A DNA stretch of 64,000 bases from Nocardioides panaciterrulae (GCF_013409645.1 NZ_JACCBG010000001.1:1488001-1552000), one strand, 5' to 3'; shown: positions 54,302 to 63,179, numbered from the stretch's first letter. The notes: generated from the sequence alone by a model not told the origin. A program made the numbers and translations.

Positions 54302-54991
54302 ATGCATCTCTCACACAAGGGCCGGCAGCTCGCGGCCGGCGCCATGCTGGTGGCCTCGGCCGGCCTGATGGCCGGCACCACGGCGACGGCGGCCACCGCC
54401 GCGGACGCCACCGCCTCCGCACGTCACCTCGTCGGGCACGCCACGCCGACCCACACCCGGCTCGACGCGCTGAACAACTCCGGCGTCAAGGGCCACGCGA
54501 CCGTCACCGTGCGGGGCCGCAAGGTCGAGGTCTCGGTCAACGGCTTCCACCTGTTGAAGAACGCCCCCCACGCGATGCACTTCCACTACAGCGCGGACTC
54601 CGACCACATGTGCCCGACCGTGCGGGACGACAAGGACCACGACCACCGGCTCACCACCTCCGAGGGCGCCCCGTCCTACGGCATGGTGCAGTCCTCCCTG
54701 ACCACGCGCGGGGACACCTCCGCGAAGAGCGCGCTCGCGGTCGACCGGTTCCCGACCGCGCCGCACCACCGGGTGCACTACGACCGGACCTTCCGGGTCA
54801 GCAAGACGTTGGCCCGCGCGATCCGGCACGGCGACGCGGCGCTGGTGATCCACGGCATCGACTACAACGGCAACGGCAAGTACGACTTCGCCGCGGGCAA
54901 GAGCGACCTCGACCCGAGCCTGCCCGCCGAGGCCACCGACCCGGTGGCGTGCGGCGTGCTGCACCCCGCGAAGCGCGGTCCGCTCGGCTGA
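54302..54991 (+). CDS. Secreted CHRD-like protein with calcium-loop motifs
   Basis: This 229-residue protein has a signal peptide (about 1-35, Ala-rich, cut near TAATAADA). The body looks like the CHRD-type beta fold (GHATVTVRGRKVEVSVNGF, HAMHFHYS). Two acidic loops resemble calcium sites: DKDHDHRLTTSE fits an EF-hand loop, and DYNGNGKYD fits a DxNxNGxYD loop. Function unknown, probably extracellular. GGAGAAGG precedes the ATG. A hairpin follows. Confidence 0.72.
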   Translation: MHLSHKGRQLAAGAMLVASAGLMAGTTATAATAADATASARHLVGHATPTHTRLDALNNSGVKGHATVTVRGRKVEVSVNGFHLLKNAPHAMHFHYSADSDHMCPTVRDDKDHDHRLTTSEGAPSYGMVQSSLTTRGDTSAKSALAVDRFPTAPHHRVHYDRTFRVSKTLARAIRHGDAALVIHGIDYNGNGKYDFAAGKSDLDPSLPAEATDPVACGVLHPAKRGPLG

Positions 54992-55012
54992 TCCCGTCCG
55001 ACCGCTCGACCG

Positions 55013-55045
55013 GCCGGCCCCCCGCCTCACCGACGGGGGGCCGGC
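55013..55045 (+). terminator. Hairpin terminator after the CHRD-like gene
   Basis: A perfect 12-bp stem (GCCGGCCCCCCG at 55013-55024 with 55034-55045) with a 9-nt loop, 21 nt after the stop. No T tract, as usual here. Confidence 0.65.
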
Positions 55046-55089
55046 TGGGGCCGGGGGACAACCCGCTGGGGCCCGGGGGTCGTCTCCCG

Positions 55090-55095
55090 TAGCAT
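55090..55095 (+). promoter_or_regulatory. Possible -10 box of the phoH operon
   Basis: TAGCAT about 48 nt upstream of the phoH ATG. The leader has GGAAGGA but 18 nt from the start, so the ribosome site is poor. Confidence 0.35.
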
Positions 55096-55143
55096 GGAGG
55101 ACTCGAGGACCCCGACCGGAAGGACCGCCCAGCCCGGGCATCC

Positions 55144-56205
55144 ATGACTGACACGCACCGACACGACGGCAGCCCCGCGGCGGCGCCGACCGGGCACCAG
55201 GCCCAGTACCCCACCCGGCACACCGTCGTCGTTCCCAACAGCATCAACATGGTCAGCCTTCTCGGACCCGGCGATGAGCACCTCGCGCTGATCGAGCAGG
55301 CGTTCCAGGCCGACGTCCACGTGCGTGGCAACCGGATCACGCTGTACGGCGAGCCGGGGGAGGTCGCGCTGGCCGAACGGCTCCTCGACGAGCTGGTCTC
55401 GATCATCCGCACCGGCCAGGGGGTGACCGCCGAGACGGTGGAGCGGGTGCTCGGCATGCTCCGTGCCGAGACGACCGAGAGCCCCGCCGACGTGCTCTCC
55501 CTGAACATCCTCTCCAACCGCGGGCGTTCGATCCGGCCGAAGACGCTGAACCAGAAGCGCTACGTCGACTCGATCGACAAGCACACGATCACCTTCGGCA
55601 TCGGGCCCGCGGGCACCGGCAAGACCTACCTGGCGATGGCCAAGGCGGTCCAGGCCCTGCAGTCCAAGAACGTCAACCGGATCATCCTGACGCGGCCCGC
55701 GGTCGAGGCGGGGGAGCGGCTCGGGTTCCTGCCCGGCACGCTGTCGGAGAAGATCGACCCCTACCTGCGCCCGCTCTACGACGCGCTGCACGACATGATC
55801 GACCCGGAGACGATCCCGAAGCTGCTCGCGGCCGGGACGATCGAGGTGGCGCCGCTGGCCTACATGCGCGGGCGCACGCTCAACGACTCCTTCATCATCC
55901 TCGACGAGGCCCAGAACACCTCGCCGGAGCAGATGAAGATGTTCCTGACCCGGCTGGGGTTCGGCTCGAAGATCGTGGTCACCGGTGACGTCACCCAGGT
56001 CGACCTGCCCTCGGGCACCAAGTCGGGGCTGCGGATCATCCAGGGCATCCTCGACGACATCGAGGACATCTCGTTCAACCTGCTCACCAGCAACGACGTG
56101 GTCCGCCACCGGCTGGTCGGGCGGATCGTGGCGGCGTACGACGAGTTCGACGCCCGGCCCGCGCCCCGGCCGGCCCGCCCCGCCCGCGCGGAGGGGGAGG
56201 CATGA
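55144..56205 (+). CDS. phoH: PhoH-family ATPase/RNase-associated protein
   Basis: This 353-residue PhoH protein has an N-terminal KH-like region and a P-loop ATPase with Walker [14 protein letters not shown], Walker [10 protein letters not shown], and the motif [16 protein letters not shown]. It lies directly before ybeY with an ATGA overlap, the near-universal arrangement. The pair is linked to RNA and ribosome quality control. A 17-codon ORF (ATG 55094) ends in TGA overlapping this ATG. Confidence 0.93.
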   Translation: MTDTHRHDGSPAAAPTGHQAQYPTRHTVVVPNSINMVSLLGPGDEHLALIEQAFQADVHVRGNRITLYGEPGEVALAERLLDELVSIIRTGQGVTAETVERVLGMLRAETTESPADVLSLNILSNRGRSIRPKTLNQKRYVDSIDKHTITFGIGPAGTGKTYLAMAKAVQALQSKNVNRIILTRPAVEAGERLGFLPGTLSEKIDPYLRPLYDALHDMIDPETIPKLLAAGTIEVAPLAYMRGRTLNDSFIILDEAQNTSPEQMKMFLTRLGFGSKIVVTGDVTQVDLPSGTKSGLRIIQGILDDIEDISFNLLTSNDVVRHRLVGRIVAAYDEFDARPAPRPARPARAEGEA

Positions 56206-56675
56206 GCATCGAGGTGCTCAACGAGTCCGGCCACGACCTCGACGTGCAGCGGCTCGCCGCGCTGAGCCGGTTCGTGATGGACCGGATGCGCGTGCACCCG
56301 CAGGCCGAGCTGTGCATCAAGGCCGTCGACGAGCCCACCATCGCCGAGCTCAACGAGCAGTGGATGGAGAAGGAGGGGCCGACCGACGTGCTCGCGTTCC
56401 CCATGGACGAGCTGCGTCCCGGCCTGGTCGACGAGGACCCCGAGGAGGGCGTGCTCGGAGACCTGGTGCTGTGCCCCGACGTCGCCGAGCGGCAGGGCGT
56501 CACGGCCGGGCACGGCAAGGGCGCGGAGCTCGAGCTGCTGACCGTGCACGGCATCTTGCACCTGCTCGGCTACGACCACGCCGAGCCCGAGGAGCACAAG
56601 GAGATGTTCGGCCTCCAGGACGAGCTCCTGGCCGCGTGGCGCTCCGGCGCGACGCCCTCCGGTGAGCAGCGGTGA
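56202..56675 (+). CDS. ybeY: rRNA maturation endoribonuclease YbeY
   Basis: This 157-residue protein has the zinc motif [11 protein letters not shown] (H3xH5xH type) and conserved [10 protein letters not shown]. YbeY acts in 16S rRNA 3' end processing. Its start overlaps phoH by 4 bases and its end overlaps the CorC-like gene by 14 bases. Confidence 0.95.
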   Translation: MSIEVLNESGHDLDVQRLAALSRFVMDRMRVHPQAELCIKAVDEPTIAELNEQWMEKEGPTDVLAFPMDELRPGLVDEDPEEGVLGDLVLCPDVAERQGVTAGHGKGAELELLTVHGILHLLGYDHAEPEEHKEMFGLQDELLAAWRSGATPSGEQR

Positions 56676-57987
56676 TGCCTGGCTGCTCCTCGTAGCAGCC
56701 GCCCTCGTCCTGCTCGCCGGCGCCTTCTCCGGCGCCGACGCCGCCCTCGGCTCGTTCTCCCGCGCCCGCGCCGAGGAGCTGCTCGACGAGTCCCGCCCGG
56801 GCGCGCGCCGGCTGGTGGCGCTGCTCGACGACCCGCCGCGCTACCTCAACACCGCGCTGTTCCTGCGCCTGCTCTGCGAGACCTCCGCGATCGTGCTGGT
56901 CACCCTCGAGGTCAACGACGCGTACGCCGGGTCCTGGTGGCCCACCGTGGTCACCGCGATCGCGGTGATGCTGCTGGTGTCGTTCGTGGCGATCGGCGTG
57001 GCGCCGCGCACCCTGGGCCGGCAGCACGCCGAGCGGACGGCGCTGCTCACCGCCGGGCCGCTGACCGTGGTCACCCGCATCCTCGGCCCGCTGCCGGCGC
57101 TGCTGATCATGGTCGGCAACGCGATCACCCCGGGCAAGGGCTTCCGCGAGGGCCCGTTCTCGACCGAGACCGAGCTGCGCGAGCTGGTCGACCTGGCCGA
57201 GGCCTCCGCGGTCATCGAGTCCGGCGAGCGCAGGATGATCCACTCGGTCTTCGAGCTCGGCGACACCAGCGCGCGGGAGGTGATGGTCCCGCGCAACGAC
57301 GTCGTCTACATCGAGCGGCACAAGAACCTGCGCCAGACGATGTCGCTGTTCCTGCGCAGCGGCTTCTCCCGGGTGCCGGTCATCGGGGAGAACCTCGACG
57401 ACGTGGTCGGCATGGCCTACCTCAAGGACATCGTGCGCCGCGACTTCGAGGCGCCCGACGTCGAGTTCACTCAGCGCATCGACGGGGTGATGCGTCCCGC
57501 GCACTTCGTGCCCGACTCCAAGCCCGTCGACGCGCTGCTCTCGGAGATGCAGGCGATGCGCCAGCACATCGCGGTGGTCGTCGACGAGTACGGCGGCACC
57601 GCCGGCCTGGTCACCATCGAGGACATCCTCGAGGAGATCGTCGGGGAGATCACCGACGAGTACGACAGCGACGAGGTCACGGTCGAGGTGCTGGCCCCCG
57701 GCGAGGCGCGGGTCTCCTCGAGGTACCCCGTCGACGACCTCGAGGAGCTGTTCGGCTTCGAGGTCGAGGAGGACGACGTGGACAGCGTCGGTGGGCTGAT
57801 GGCCAAGCACCTGGGCCGGGTGCCGATCCCCGGCTCGTCGGTCGTCGCGCACGGGCTGAGGTTCGAGGCCGAGGGCGTCGTGGGACGCCGCAACAAGATC
57901 GAGACCGTGCTGATCAGCCAGGTGCAGCCCGCGCCGGCCGACGGGCACGGCACCGAGGAGGAGGAGCACCGTGACCGCAGCGAGTGA
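56662..57987 (+). CDS. CorC/HlyC-like membrane protein with CNNM and CBS domains
   Basis: This 441-residue protein has an N-terminal CNNM (DUF21) region with about four helices, then a CBS pair ([42 protein letters not shown]) and a C-terminal CorC_HlyC/PAS-like domain. Likely a Mg2+ or Co2+ transport modulator. GTG 56662 lies inside the end of ybeY. Its stop overlaps the next gene by 17 bases. Part of the phoH-ybeY-corC-cda-era order. Confidence 0.9.
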   Translation: MSSGDAWLLLVAAALVLLAGAFSGADAALGSFSRARAEELLDESRPGARRLVALLDDPPRYLNTALFLRLLCETSAIVLVTLEVNDAYAGSWWPTVVTAIAVMLLVSFVAIGVAPRTLGRQHAERTALLTAGPLTVVTRILGPLPALLIMVGNAITPGKGFREGPFSTETELRELVDLAEASAVIESGERRMIHSVFELGDTSAREVMVPRNDVVYIERHKNLRQTMSLFLRSGFSRVPVIGENLDDVVGMAYLKDIVRRDFEAPDVEFTQRIDGVMRPAHFVPDSKPVDALLSEMQAMRQHIAVVVDEYGGTAGLVTIEDILEEIVGEITDEYDSDEVTVEVLAPGEARVSSRYPVDDLEELFGFEVEEDDVDSVGGLMAKHLGRVPIPGSSVVAHGLRFEAEGVVGRRNKIETVLISQVQPAPADGHGTEEEEHRDRSE

Positions 57988-58321
57988 GCTGTCCGCCGAG
58001 GACCGGAAGCTGGTCACCCTGGCCCGCGCCACCCGGGCCCGCACCGGCGCCGCCGAGGGGGCCGCCGTCCGGGACGGCGACGGCCGGACCTACGCCGCCG
58101 CCACCGTCGACCTGCCCTCGCTGAAGGTCTCCGCGGTGGGGGTGTGCATCGCCATGGCGGTGGCCTCCGGGTCGCGCGCCCTCGAGGCCGTGGTCGTGCT
58201 GACCGAGGCCGAGGGGCTGCCCGACGCCGACCGCGCCGCCCTCGCGGACTTCGCCGGCGGCGGGGTGGTCGTGCACGTCGGTGACCCGCGCGGGGCGCTC
58301 CGCGCGACCTCGCGGACCTGA
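57971..58321 (+). CDS. Cytidine deaminase-like protein lacking zinc ligands
   Basis: This 116-residue protein occupies the position of cytidine-deaminase-like genes before era in Actinobacteria. The fold pattern VTLARATRARTGAAEGAAVRDGDGRTYAAATVDLPSL is deaminase-like. The usual CAE motif is replaced by C59-I-A in VCIAMAVASG, and there is no PCxxC, so zinc and catalysis are probably lost. It may be structural or regulatory. GTG 57971 has GAGGAG upstream. Confidence 0.7.
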   Translation: MTAASELSAEDRKLVTLARATRARTGAAEGAAVRDGDGRTYAAATVDLPSLKVSAVGVCIAMAVASGSRALEAVVVLTEAEGLPDADRAALADFAGGGVVVHVGDPRGALRATSRT

Positions 58322-58377
58322 GCCCTGTCCGGTCAGCGACCACGACGACCGGTGGAATGCCGGCCAGCGGGCGGGAG

Positions 58378-58383
58378 TAATCT
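58378..58383 (+). promoter_or_regulatory. Leaderless-type -10 box of the tmsA-like/tmsB-like unit
   Basis: TAATCT ends 7 nt before GTG 58391. It gives the unit its own promoter inside the phoH-era gene block. Confidence 0.5.
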
Positions 58384-58390
58384 GTGGGGC

Positions 58391-59782
58391 GTGTCGGAAC
58401 GGGGAGGATGGCAGCAGCATCGGGAGGCGGTCGACCGCCTGAGCGCGTCGTACGCCGCGATTCCTGCGGGGGCGCCGGTGCGGCTGGCGAAGAAGACCTC
58501 GAACCTGTTCCGCCCGCGGTCGGCGGTCGACGCGCCCGGCCTGGACGTCTCCGGGCTGACCGGCGTGATCGAGGTCGACCCGCAGACCCGGACCGCGGAG
58601 GTCCAGGGCATGTGCACCTATGAGGACCTGGTCGACGCGACGCTGCCCCACGGCCTGATCCCGCTGGTGGTCCCGCAGCTGCGGACGATCACGCTGGGCG
58701 GGGCGGTCACCGGGCTGGGCATCGAGTCGACCAGCTTCCGCAACGGGCTGCCGCACGAGTCCGTGCTCGAGATGGACGTGTTCACCGGCGCCGGCGAGGT
58801 GGTCACGACCCGCCCCGGCGAGGACCTGTTCGACACGTTCCCCAACTCCTACGGCTCGCTGGGCTACGCCACCCGGCTGCGGATCGAGCTCGAGGCGGTC
58901 CCGTCGTACGTCGCGCTGCACCATCTCCGCTTCGACGACGCCGAGGTGCTCGCCAAGACGATCGCCGCCATCGTGGAGAGCGGCGTCCACGAGGGCATCC
59001 GCGTCGACGGGATCGACGGCGTGGCCTTCGCGCCGGGGGAGTACTACCTGACCCTGGCGACCTGGTCCGAGCAGCCGGTGGTCGACGGGCGCACCGTGGA
59101 GCCGAGCGACTACACCGGCCAGCAGATCTTCTACCGCTCGATCCAGCAGCGCGCCGAGGCGGGCGCCGGCAGCGACCTGCTGACCATGTACGACTACCTG
59201 TGGCGCTGGGACACCGACTGGTTCTGGTGCTCCGGGGCGTTCGGCGTACAGAACCCCGCCGTACGCCGCCTCTGGCCGCGGCGCTGGCGGCGCTCGGACG
59301 TCTATCACAAGCTGATCGGCCTCGACCGGCGCGTCGGCCTCGCCGACTGGCTGGACCGCCGGGCCGGGCGGCCGCTGCGCGAGCGGGTGATCCAGGACGT
59401 CGAGGTGCCCGTCGGACGGCTGCCGGAGTTCCTGGACTGGTTCGACCGCGAGGTCGGCATGCGGCCGGTGTGGCTGTGCCCGCTGGTCGCGCGGGGGGAC
59501 TGGCCCACCTACCCGCTCGAGCCGGGCGCGAGCTACGTCAACGTCGGCTTCTGGGGCACGGTCCACGTCGGCCCCGAGGCGCCCGAGGGCCCGCGCAACC
59601 GCGCCATCGAGGCCGAGGTGCACCGGCTCGGCGGCCACAAGTCCCTCTACTCCGAGGCCTTCTACGACCGGGAGACCTTCGACCGGCTCTACGACGGCGC
59701 CAACCTGGCCGCGGTCAAGCGGCGCCACGATCCCGACGACAGGCTGACGAGCCTCTACGACAAGGCGGTGAAGAGAAGATGA
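58391..59782 (+). CDS. FAD-binding oxidoreductase for 10-methyl fatty acid formation (TmsA/BfaA-like)
   Basis: This 463-residue protein has an N-terminal PCMH-type FAD-binding domain (TLGGAVTGLGIESTSFRNG; YGSLGYATRLRIELE) and a C-terminal substrate domain (FDRLYDGANLAAVKRRHDPD) like DHCR24-related reductases. It overlaps by 4 bases a cyclopropane-synthase-type methyltransferase. This pair makes 10-methyl fatty acids such as tuberculostearic acid: the methyltransferase adds a methylene to an oleoyl chain and this enzyme reduces it with NADPH. Assignment rests on family and pairing. GTG 58391 is probably leaderless. Confidence 0.8.
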   Translation: MSERGGWQQHREAVDRLSASYAAIPAGAPVRLAKKTSNLFRPRSAVDAPGLDVSGLTGVIEVDPQTRTAEVQGMCTYEDLVDATLPHGLIPLVVPQLRTITLGGAVTGLGIESTSFRNGLPHESVLEMDVFTGAGEVVTTRPGEDLFDTFPNSYGSLGYATRLRIELEAVPSYVALHHLRFDDAEVLAKTIAAIVESGVHEGIRVDGIDGVAFAPGEYYLTLATWSEQPVVDGRTVEPSDYTGQQIFYRSIQQRAEAGAGSDLLTMYDYLWRWDTDWFWCSGAFGVQNPAVRRLWPRRWRRSDVYHKLIGLDRRVGLADWLDRRAGRPLRERVIQDVEVPVGRLPEFLDWFDREVGMRPVWLCPLVARGDWPTYPLEPGASYVNVGFWGTVHVGPEAPEGPRNRAIEAEVHRLGGHKSLYSEAFYDRETFDRLYDGANLAAVKRRHDPDDRLTSLYDKAVKRR

Positions 59783-61062
59783 CTACGATCCAGAAGGGGT
59801 CGCTCCTCATTGGCGACGCGGTGGCGTCCCTGCTGCGCGACGGCATGCCGGTGCGCTTCACGGCGTACGACGGCAGCTCGGCCGGCCCGGCCGACGCCGA
59901 GATCGAGCTGGAGCTGCTCAACCAGCGGGGGCTGTCCTTCCTGCTGACCGCGCCCGGCGACCTGGGCATGGCCCGCGCCTACGTGTCCGGCGACCTCCAG
60001 GTGCACGGCGTGCACCCCGGCGACCCCTACGACGCGCTGCGGCTGCTGCAGAACCACCTGCGCTTCCGCCGGCCCAGCGCCGGCGAGGCCGTCGCGCTGC
60101 TGCGCGGCCTCGGCCTGTCCAACCTGCGCCCGCCGGCCCCGCCGCCGCAGGAGCACCTGCCGCGCTGGCGCCGCGTCGTGGAGGGCGTGCGGCACTCGCT
60201 GGTCCGTGACGCCGAGGTGATCCACCACCACTACGACGTGTCGAACCGCTTCTACGAGATGGTCCTCGGCCCGTCGATGACCTACACCTGCGCGGTCTTC
60301 CCGACCGAGGACGCGACCCTCGAGGAGGCCCAGGCCCACAAGTACGACCTGATCGCCCGCAAGCTCGACCTGAAGGCCGGCCAGCGGCTCCTCGACCTCG
60401 GCTGCGGCTGGGGCGGGATGGTGCGGCACGCCGCCCGGGAGTACGGCGTGAAGGCGCTGGGCGTCACGCTCTCCCGTGAGCAGGCCAGCTGGGCCCAGCA
60501 GCGGATCAAGGAGGAGGGCCTCGACCACCTCGCCGAGGTCCGCTACCTCGACTACCGCCTGGTCGAGGAGGGCGAGTTCGACGCGATCTCCTCCATCGGC
60601 CTCACCGAGCACATCGGGGTCAAGAACTACCCGGCGTACTTCGGGTTCATCCACGACAAGCTGCGCCCGCAGGGCCGGCTGCTCAACCACTGCATCACCC
60701 GCTACGACAACGTGCCGCGCAACACCGGCGCGTTCATCGACCGCTACGTCTTCCCCGACGGGGAGCTGATCGGCTCGGGCCGGATCATCACCGACGTGCA
60801 GAACGCCGGCCTCGAGGTCCAGCACGAGGAGAACTTCCGCGTGCACTACGCCAAGACCCTCGCCGGCTGGTGCCGCAACCTGCAGGAGAACTGGGACGAG
60901 TGCGTCGCCGAGGTGGGTGAGGGCACCGCGCGGGTCTGGGGGCTCTACATGGCGGGCTCGCGGCTGGCCTTCGAGCGCAACGAGATCCAGCTGCACCACG
61001 TGCTGGCGACCAAGACCGACGAGCACGGCGACAGCGGCTACCCGCTGCGCCACACGTTCTGA
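59779..61062 (+). CDS. SAM-dependent fatty acyl C10 methyltransferase (TmsB/cyclopropane synthase-like)
   Basis: This 427-residue member of the cyclopropane-fatty-acid synthase family has SAM motif LLDLGCGWGG, the HHYDVSNRFYEMVLGPSMTY segment with bicarbonate/substrate residues, and SSIGLTEHIGVKNYP. It has an extra N-terminal domain of about 120 residues, as seen in TmsB/UfaA1-type enzymes. Coupled to the FAD reductase by ATGA overlap. Predicted product is the 10-methylene intermediate of 10-methylstearate. A hairpin and a dispersed repeat follow. Confidence 0.85.
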   Translation: MTTIQKGSLLIGDAVASLLRDGMPVRFTAYDGSSAGPADAEIELELLNQRGLSFLLTAPGDLGMARAYVSGDLQVHGVHPGDPYDALRLLQNHLRFRRPSAGEAVALLRGLGLSNLRPPAPPPQEHLPRWRRVVEGVRHSLVRDAEVIHHHYDVSNRFYEMVLGPSMTYTCAVFPTEDATLEEAQAHKYDLIARKLDLKAGQRLLDLGCGWGGMVRHAAREYGVKALGVTLSREQASWAQQRIKEEGLDHLAEVRYLDYRLVEEGEFDAISSIGLTEHIGVKNYPAYFGFIHDKLRPQGRLLNHCITRYDNVPRNTGAFIDRYVFPDGELIGSGRIITDVQNAGLEVQHEENFRVHYAKTLAGWCRNLQENWDECVAEVGEGTARVWGLYMAGSRLAFERNEIQLHHVLATKTDEHGDSGYPLRHTF

Positions 61063-61067
61063 GCTGC

Positions 61068-61093
61068 CCTGGACCGAGCTTGCGAGGTCCAGG
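61068..61093 (+). terminator. Hairpin after the fatty-acid methyltransferase gene
   Basis: CCTGGACC (61068-61075) pairs with GGTCCAGG (61086-61093), starting 6 nt after the stop. No T tract. Probably a terminator. Confidence 0.5.
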
Positions 61094-61105
61094 ACCCAGC
61101 AGCCA

Positions 61106-61158
61106 GGTCGAGTAGCCGCGCGGGCGAGGAACGAGCTCGCGACCGGCGTATCGAGACC
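61106..61158. repeat. Dispersed intergenic palindromic element
   Basis: The 53-bp stretch begins GGTCGAGTA and ends TATCGAGACC, imperfect inverted ends around a GC-rich variable centre with a GCGAG/CTCGC pair. Elements with these ends are common between genes in Nocardioides-like genomes (recalled, not searched). It separates the 10-methyl fatty acid unit from the next promoter. Confidence 0.55.
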
Positions 61159-61173
61159 GAGCCGGGTGACCGA

Positions 61174-61179
61174 TACGGT
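61174..61179 (+). promoter_or_regulatory. Leaderless-type -10 box of the SIP gene
   Basis: TACGGT ends 6 nt before GTG 61186. Confidence 0.45.
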
Positions 61180-61185
61180 TGGCCG

Positions 61186-61995
61186 GTGAGCACCCGAGGG
61201 AGGCAGTACGCCGCCGACGTCCTGCGCCGTGAGCAGCTGACCCCGCACCTGGTGCGGCTGACGCTCGGCGGCCCGGGGCTGGCGGGGTTCGTCAGCACCG
61301 GGATCCCCGACGAGTGGGTCGGCCTGGTGGTCCCGGACCAGTTCCAGAGCCGGTACTACACCGTGCGCTCCTGGACGGGCGCCGAGCTGGTCCTCGACGT
61401 CGTGGTGCACGAGGTCGGGCTGGTCACCGAGTGGGCGGCGCGGGACTGCGTCGGTGAGACCGTCACCGTGACCGACCCCCGCGGCTCCTTCGCGCTGCCC
61501 GAGGACGCCTCGTGGCTGCTCCTGGTGGGGGACCTGACCGCGCTGCCGGCGATGGCGAGGATCGCCGAGACCGCGCCCGCCGGCCTGCCGCTCCGGGTCT
61601 GGGCCGAGGCGGCGGACGCCGAGGAGCTCCGCGCCTCCGGCTACCTCCCCGAGCACGCCGAGGTCACCTGGCTGGCGCCGCCCGCCGACGGCGTCAGCGA
61701 CCTCGCCGCGGTGGTCGAGGGCATCGACTGGCCCGAGGGCCGTGGCTACTTCTGGATGGCCGGCGAGTCCGGCCAGATGCGCGCGATCCGCAAGCACCTG
61801 ATGCGCGTGCGCGAGCTCCCGAGCCCGGCGTACGACGTGATGGGCTACTGGCGCGGCGGTGCGAAACGGCAGCCGCGCGCGGTCGACCCGGGGCCGGTCT
61901 GGCGAGCGGGCCGGGCGGCCGGCCACAGCGACCAGCAGATCTGGGCGACCTACGACGAGGCCCGGACCCGGGCGCAGCAGGAGGCAGACCGGTGA
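61186..61995 (+). CDS. Siderophore-interacting protein (ferric reductase, ViuB/SIP family)
   Basis: This 269-residue protein has the FAD-binding domain with RYYTVRSW and a C-terminal SIP domain ending GYWRGGAKRQP then DQQIWATYDEA. Such cytoplasmic reductases release iron from siderophores using NADPH or ferredoxin. The stop overlaps the era GTG (GTGA), so it is cotranscribed with era. No siderophore genes are in the window. Confidence 0.88.
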   Translation: MSTRGRQYAADVLRREQLTPHLVRLTLGGPGLAGFVSTGIPDEWVGLVVPDQFQSRYYTVRSWTGAELVLDVVVHEVGLVTEWAARDCVGETVTVTDPRGSFALPEDASWLLLVGDLTALPAMARIAETAPAGLPLRVWAEAADAEELRASGYLPEHAEVTWLAPPADGVSDLAAVVEGIDWPEGRGYFWMAGESGQMRAIRKHLMRVRELPSPAYDVMGYWRGGAKRQPRAVDPGPVWRAGRAAGHSDQQIWATYDEARTRAQQEADR

Positions 61996-62978
61996 CCGAG
62001 CAGACCACCCCCCAGGACCCCAGCTCCCAGGGCACCAGCACCCAGGACACGGGCCGCCACGACCAGCCGCACCGCAGCGGCTTCGCGTCGTTCGTGGGCC
62101 GGCCCAACGCGGGCAAGTCCACGCTGACCAACGCGTTGGTCGGCACCAAGATCGTGATCACCTCCGACAAGCCGCAGACCACGCGCACGGTCGTGCGCGG
62201 GATCGTGCACCGTCCCGACGCGCAGCTGATCCTCGTCGACACCCCCGGCCTGCACCGGCCGCGCACGCTGCTCGGCGAACGGCTCAACGACCTGGTCACG
62301 ACCACCCTGTCGGAGGTCGACGTCGTCGCGGTGTGCTTCCCCGCCAACGAGCGGATCGGCCCCGGCGACCGGTTCATCACCGGCGAGGTCGCGAAGATCC
62401 GGCGCACCATCAAGTTCGCGGTCGCCACCAAGACCGACCTGGCCACCCCGGAACAGATCGGCCGGCACCTGCTGGACATCCAGGAGATCGGTCGCGAGGC
62501 CGGCATCGAGTGGGCCGAGATCGTGCCGGTCTCGGCCACCGCCGGTGACCAGGTCTCGCTGCTCGCCGACCTGCTGGTCGCCCAGCTCCCCGAGGGCCCC
62601 CAGCTCTACCCGGACGGCGAGCTCACCGACGCCCCAGAGGAGATCCTCGTCGCGGAGCTGGTCCGCGAGGCCGCCCTCGAAGGGCTGCGCGACGAGCTGC
62701 CGCACTCGGTGGCGGTCGTCGTCGAGGAGATGGGGCTGCGTGAGGGCCGCGACGAGGACAGGCCGCTGCTGGACGTCCACGCCAACCTCTACGTCGAGCG
62801 GGACTCCCAGAAGGGCATCGTCATCGGCCCGAAGGGCACCCGCCTGCGCAAGGTCGGCACCGCGGCCCGCCACCAGATCGAGGCGCTGCTCGGCACCCCC
62901 GTCTACCTCGACCTGCACGTCAAGGTCGCCAAGGACTGGCAGCGTGACCCCCGCCAGCTCCGCAAGCTCGGCTTCTAA
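61992..62978 (+). CDS. era: GTPase Era
   Basis: This 328-residue Era has G1 GRPNAGKST, G3 VDTPGLH, G4 as TKTD rather than NKxD, and a C-terminal KH domain (GIVIGPKGTRLRKVG). It helps 30S assembly by binding the 16S 3' end. A 30-residue hydrophilic N-terminal extension precedes the G domain, as in other Actinobacteria. It starts at GTG inside the SIP gene end. The 22-bp repeat array follows 6 nt after the stop. Confidence 0.95.
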   Translation: MTEQTTPQDPSSQGTSTQDTGRHDQPHRSGFASFVGRPNAGKSTLTNALVGTKIVITSDKPQTTRTVVRGIVHRPDAQLILVDTPGLHRPRTLLGERLNDLVTTTLSEVDVVAVCFPANERIGPGDRFITGEVAKIRRTIKFAVATKTDLATPEQIGRHLLDIQEIGREAGIEWAEIVPVSATAGDQVSLLADLLVAQLPEGPQLYPDGELTDAPEEILVAELVREAALEGLRDELPHSVAVVVEEMGLREGRDEDRPLLDVHANLYVERDSQKGIVIGPKGTRLRKVGTAARHQIEALLGTPVYLDLHVKVAKDWQRDPRQLRKLGF

Positions 62979-62984
62979 TGACTC

Positions 62985-63072
62985 GTTGAGTTGGGCCCCG
63001 TGCCGGGTTGAGTTGGGCCCCGCACCGCGTTGAGTTGGGCCCCGTGTCGCGTTGAGTTGGGCCCCGCACCGG
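62985..63072. repeat. Four 22-bp tandem repeats, first half of an inverted array
   Basis: Units at 62985, 63007, 63029 and 63051 each start gttgagttgggccccg and vary only in the last six bases (tgccgg, caccgc, tgtcgc, caccgg). Period is exactly 22. The array continues directly into reversed units. Confidence 0.9.
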
Positions 63073-63179
63073 CGGGAAGCCCAACTCGCACCGGCGGGAG
63101 GCCCAACTCACACCGGCGGAAAGCCCAACTCGGACCGGCGGGAGGCCCAACTCACACCGGCGGGAGGGCCAACTCAACG
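63073..63179. repeat. Five 22-bp repeats in the opposite orientation, second half of the array
   Basis: Units at 63073, 63095, 63117, 63139 and 63161 (last one 19 bp) share gcccaactc, or ggccaactc in the last, the reverse complement of gagttgggc in the first half. Core-to-core spacing of 22 is kept, so the transcript from either side could fold into a ladder of about four 9-bp helices with internal loops. It fills the whole gap between the era stop and the convergent gene's stop at 63180. Confidence 0.9.

Noticed and set aside
62985..63179. CRISPR array after era
   Set aside because: Units are contiguous without unique spacers and reverse orientation in the middle.
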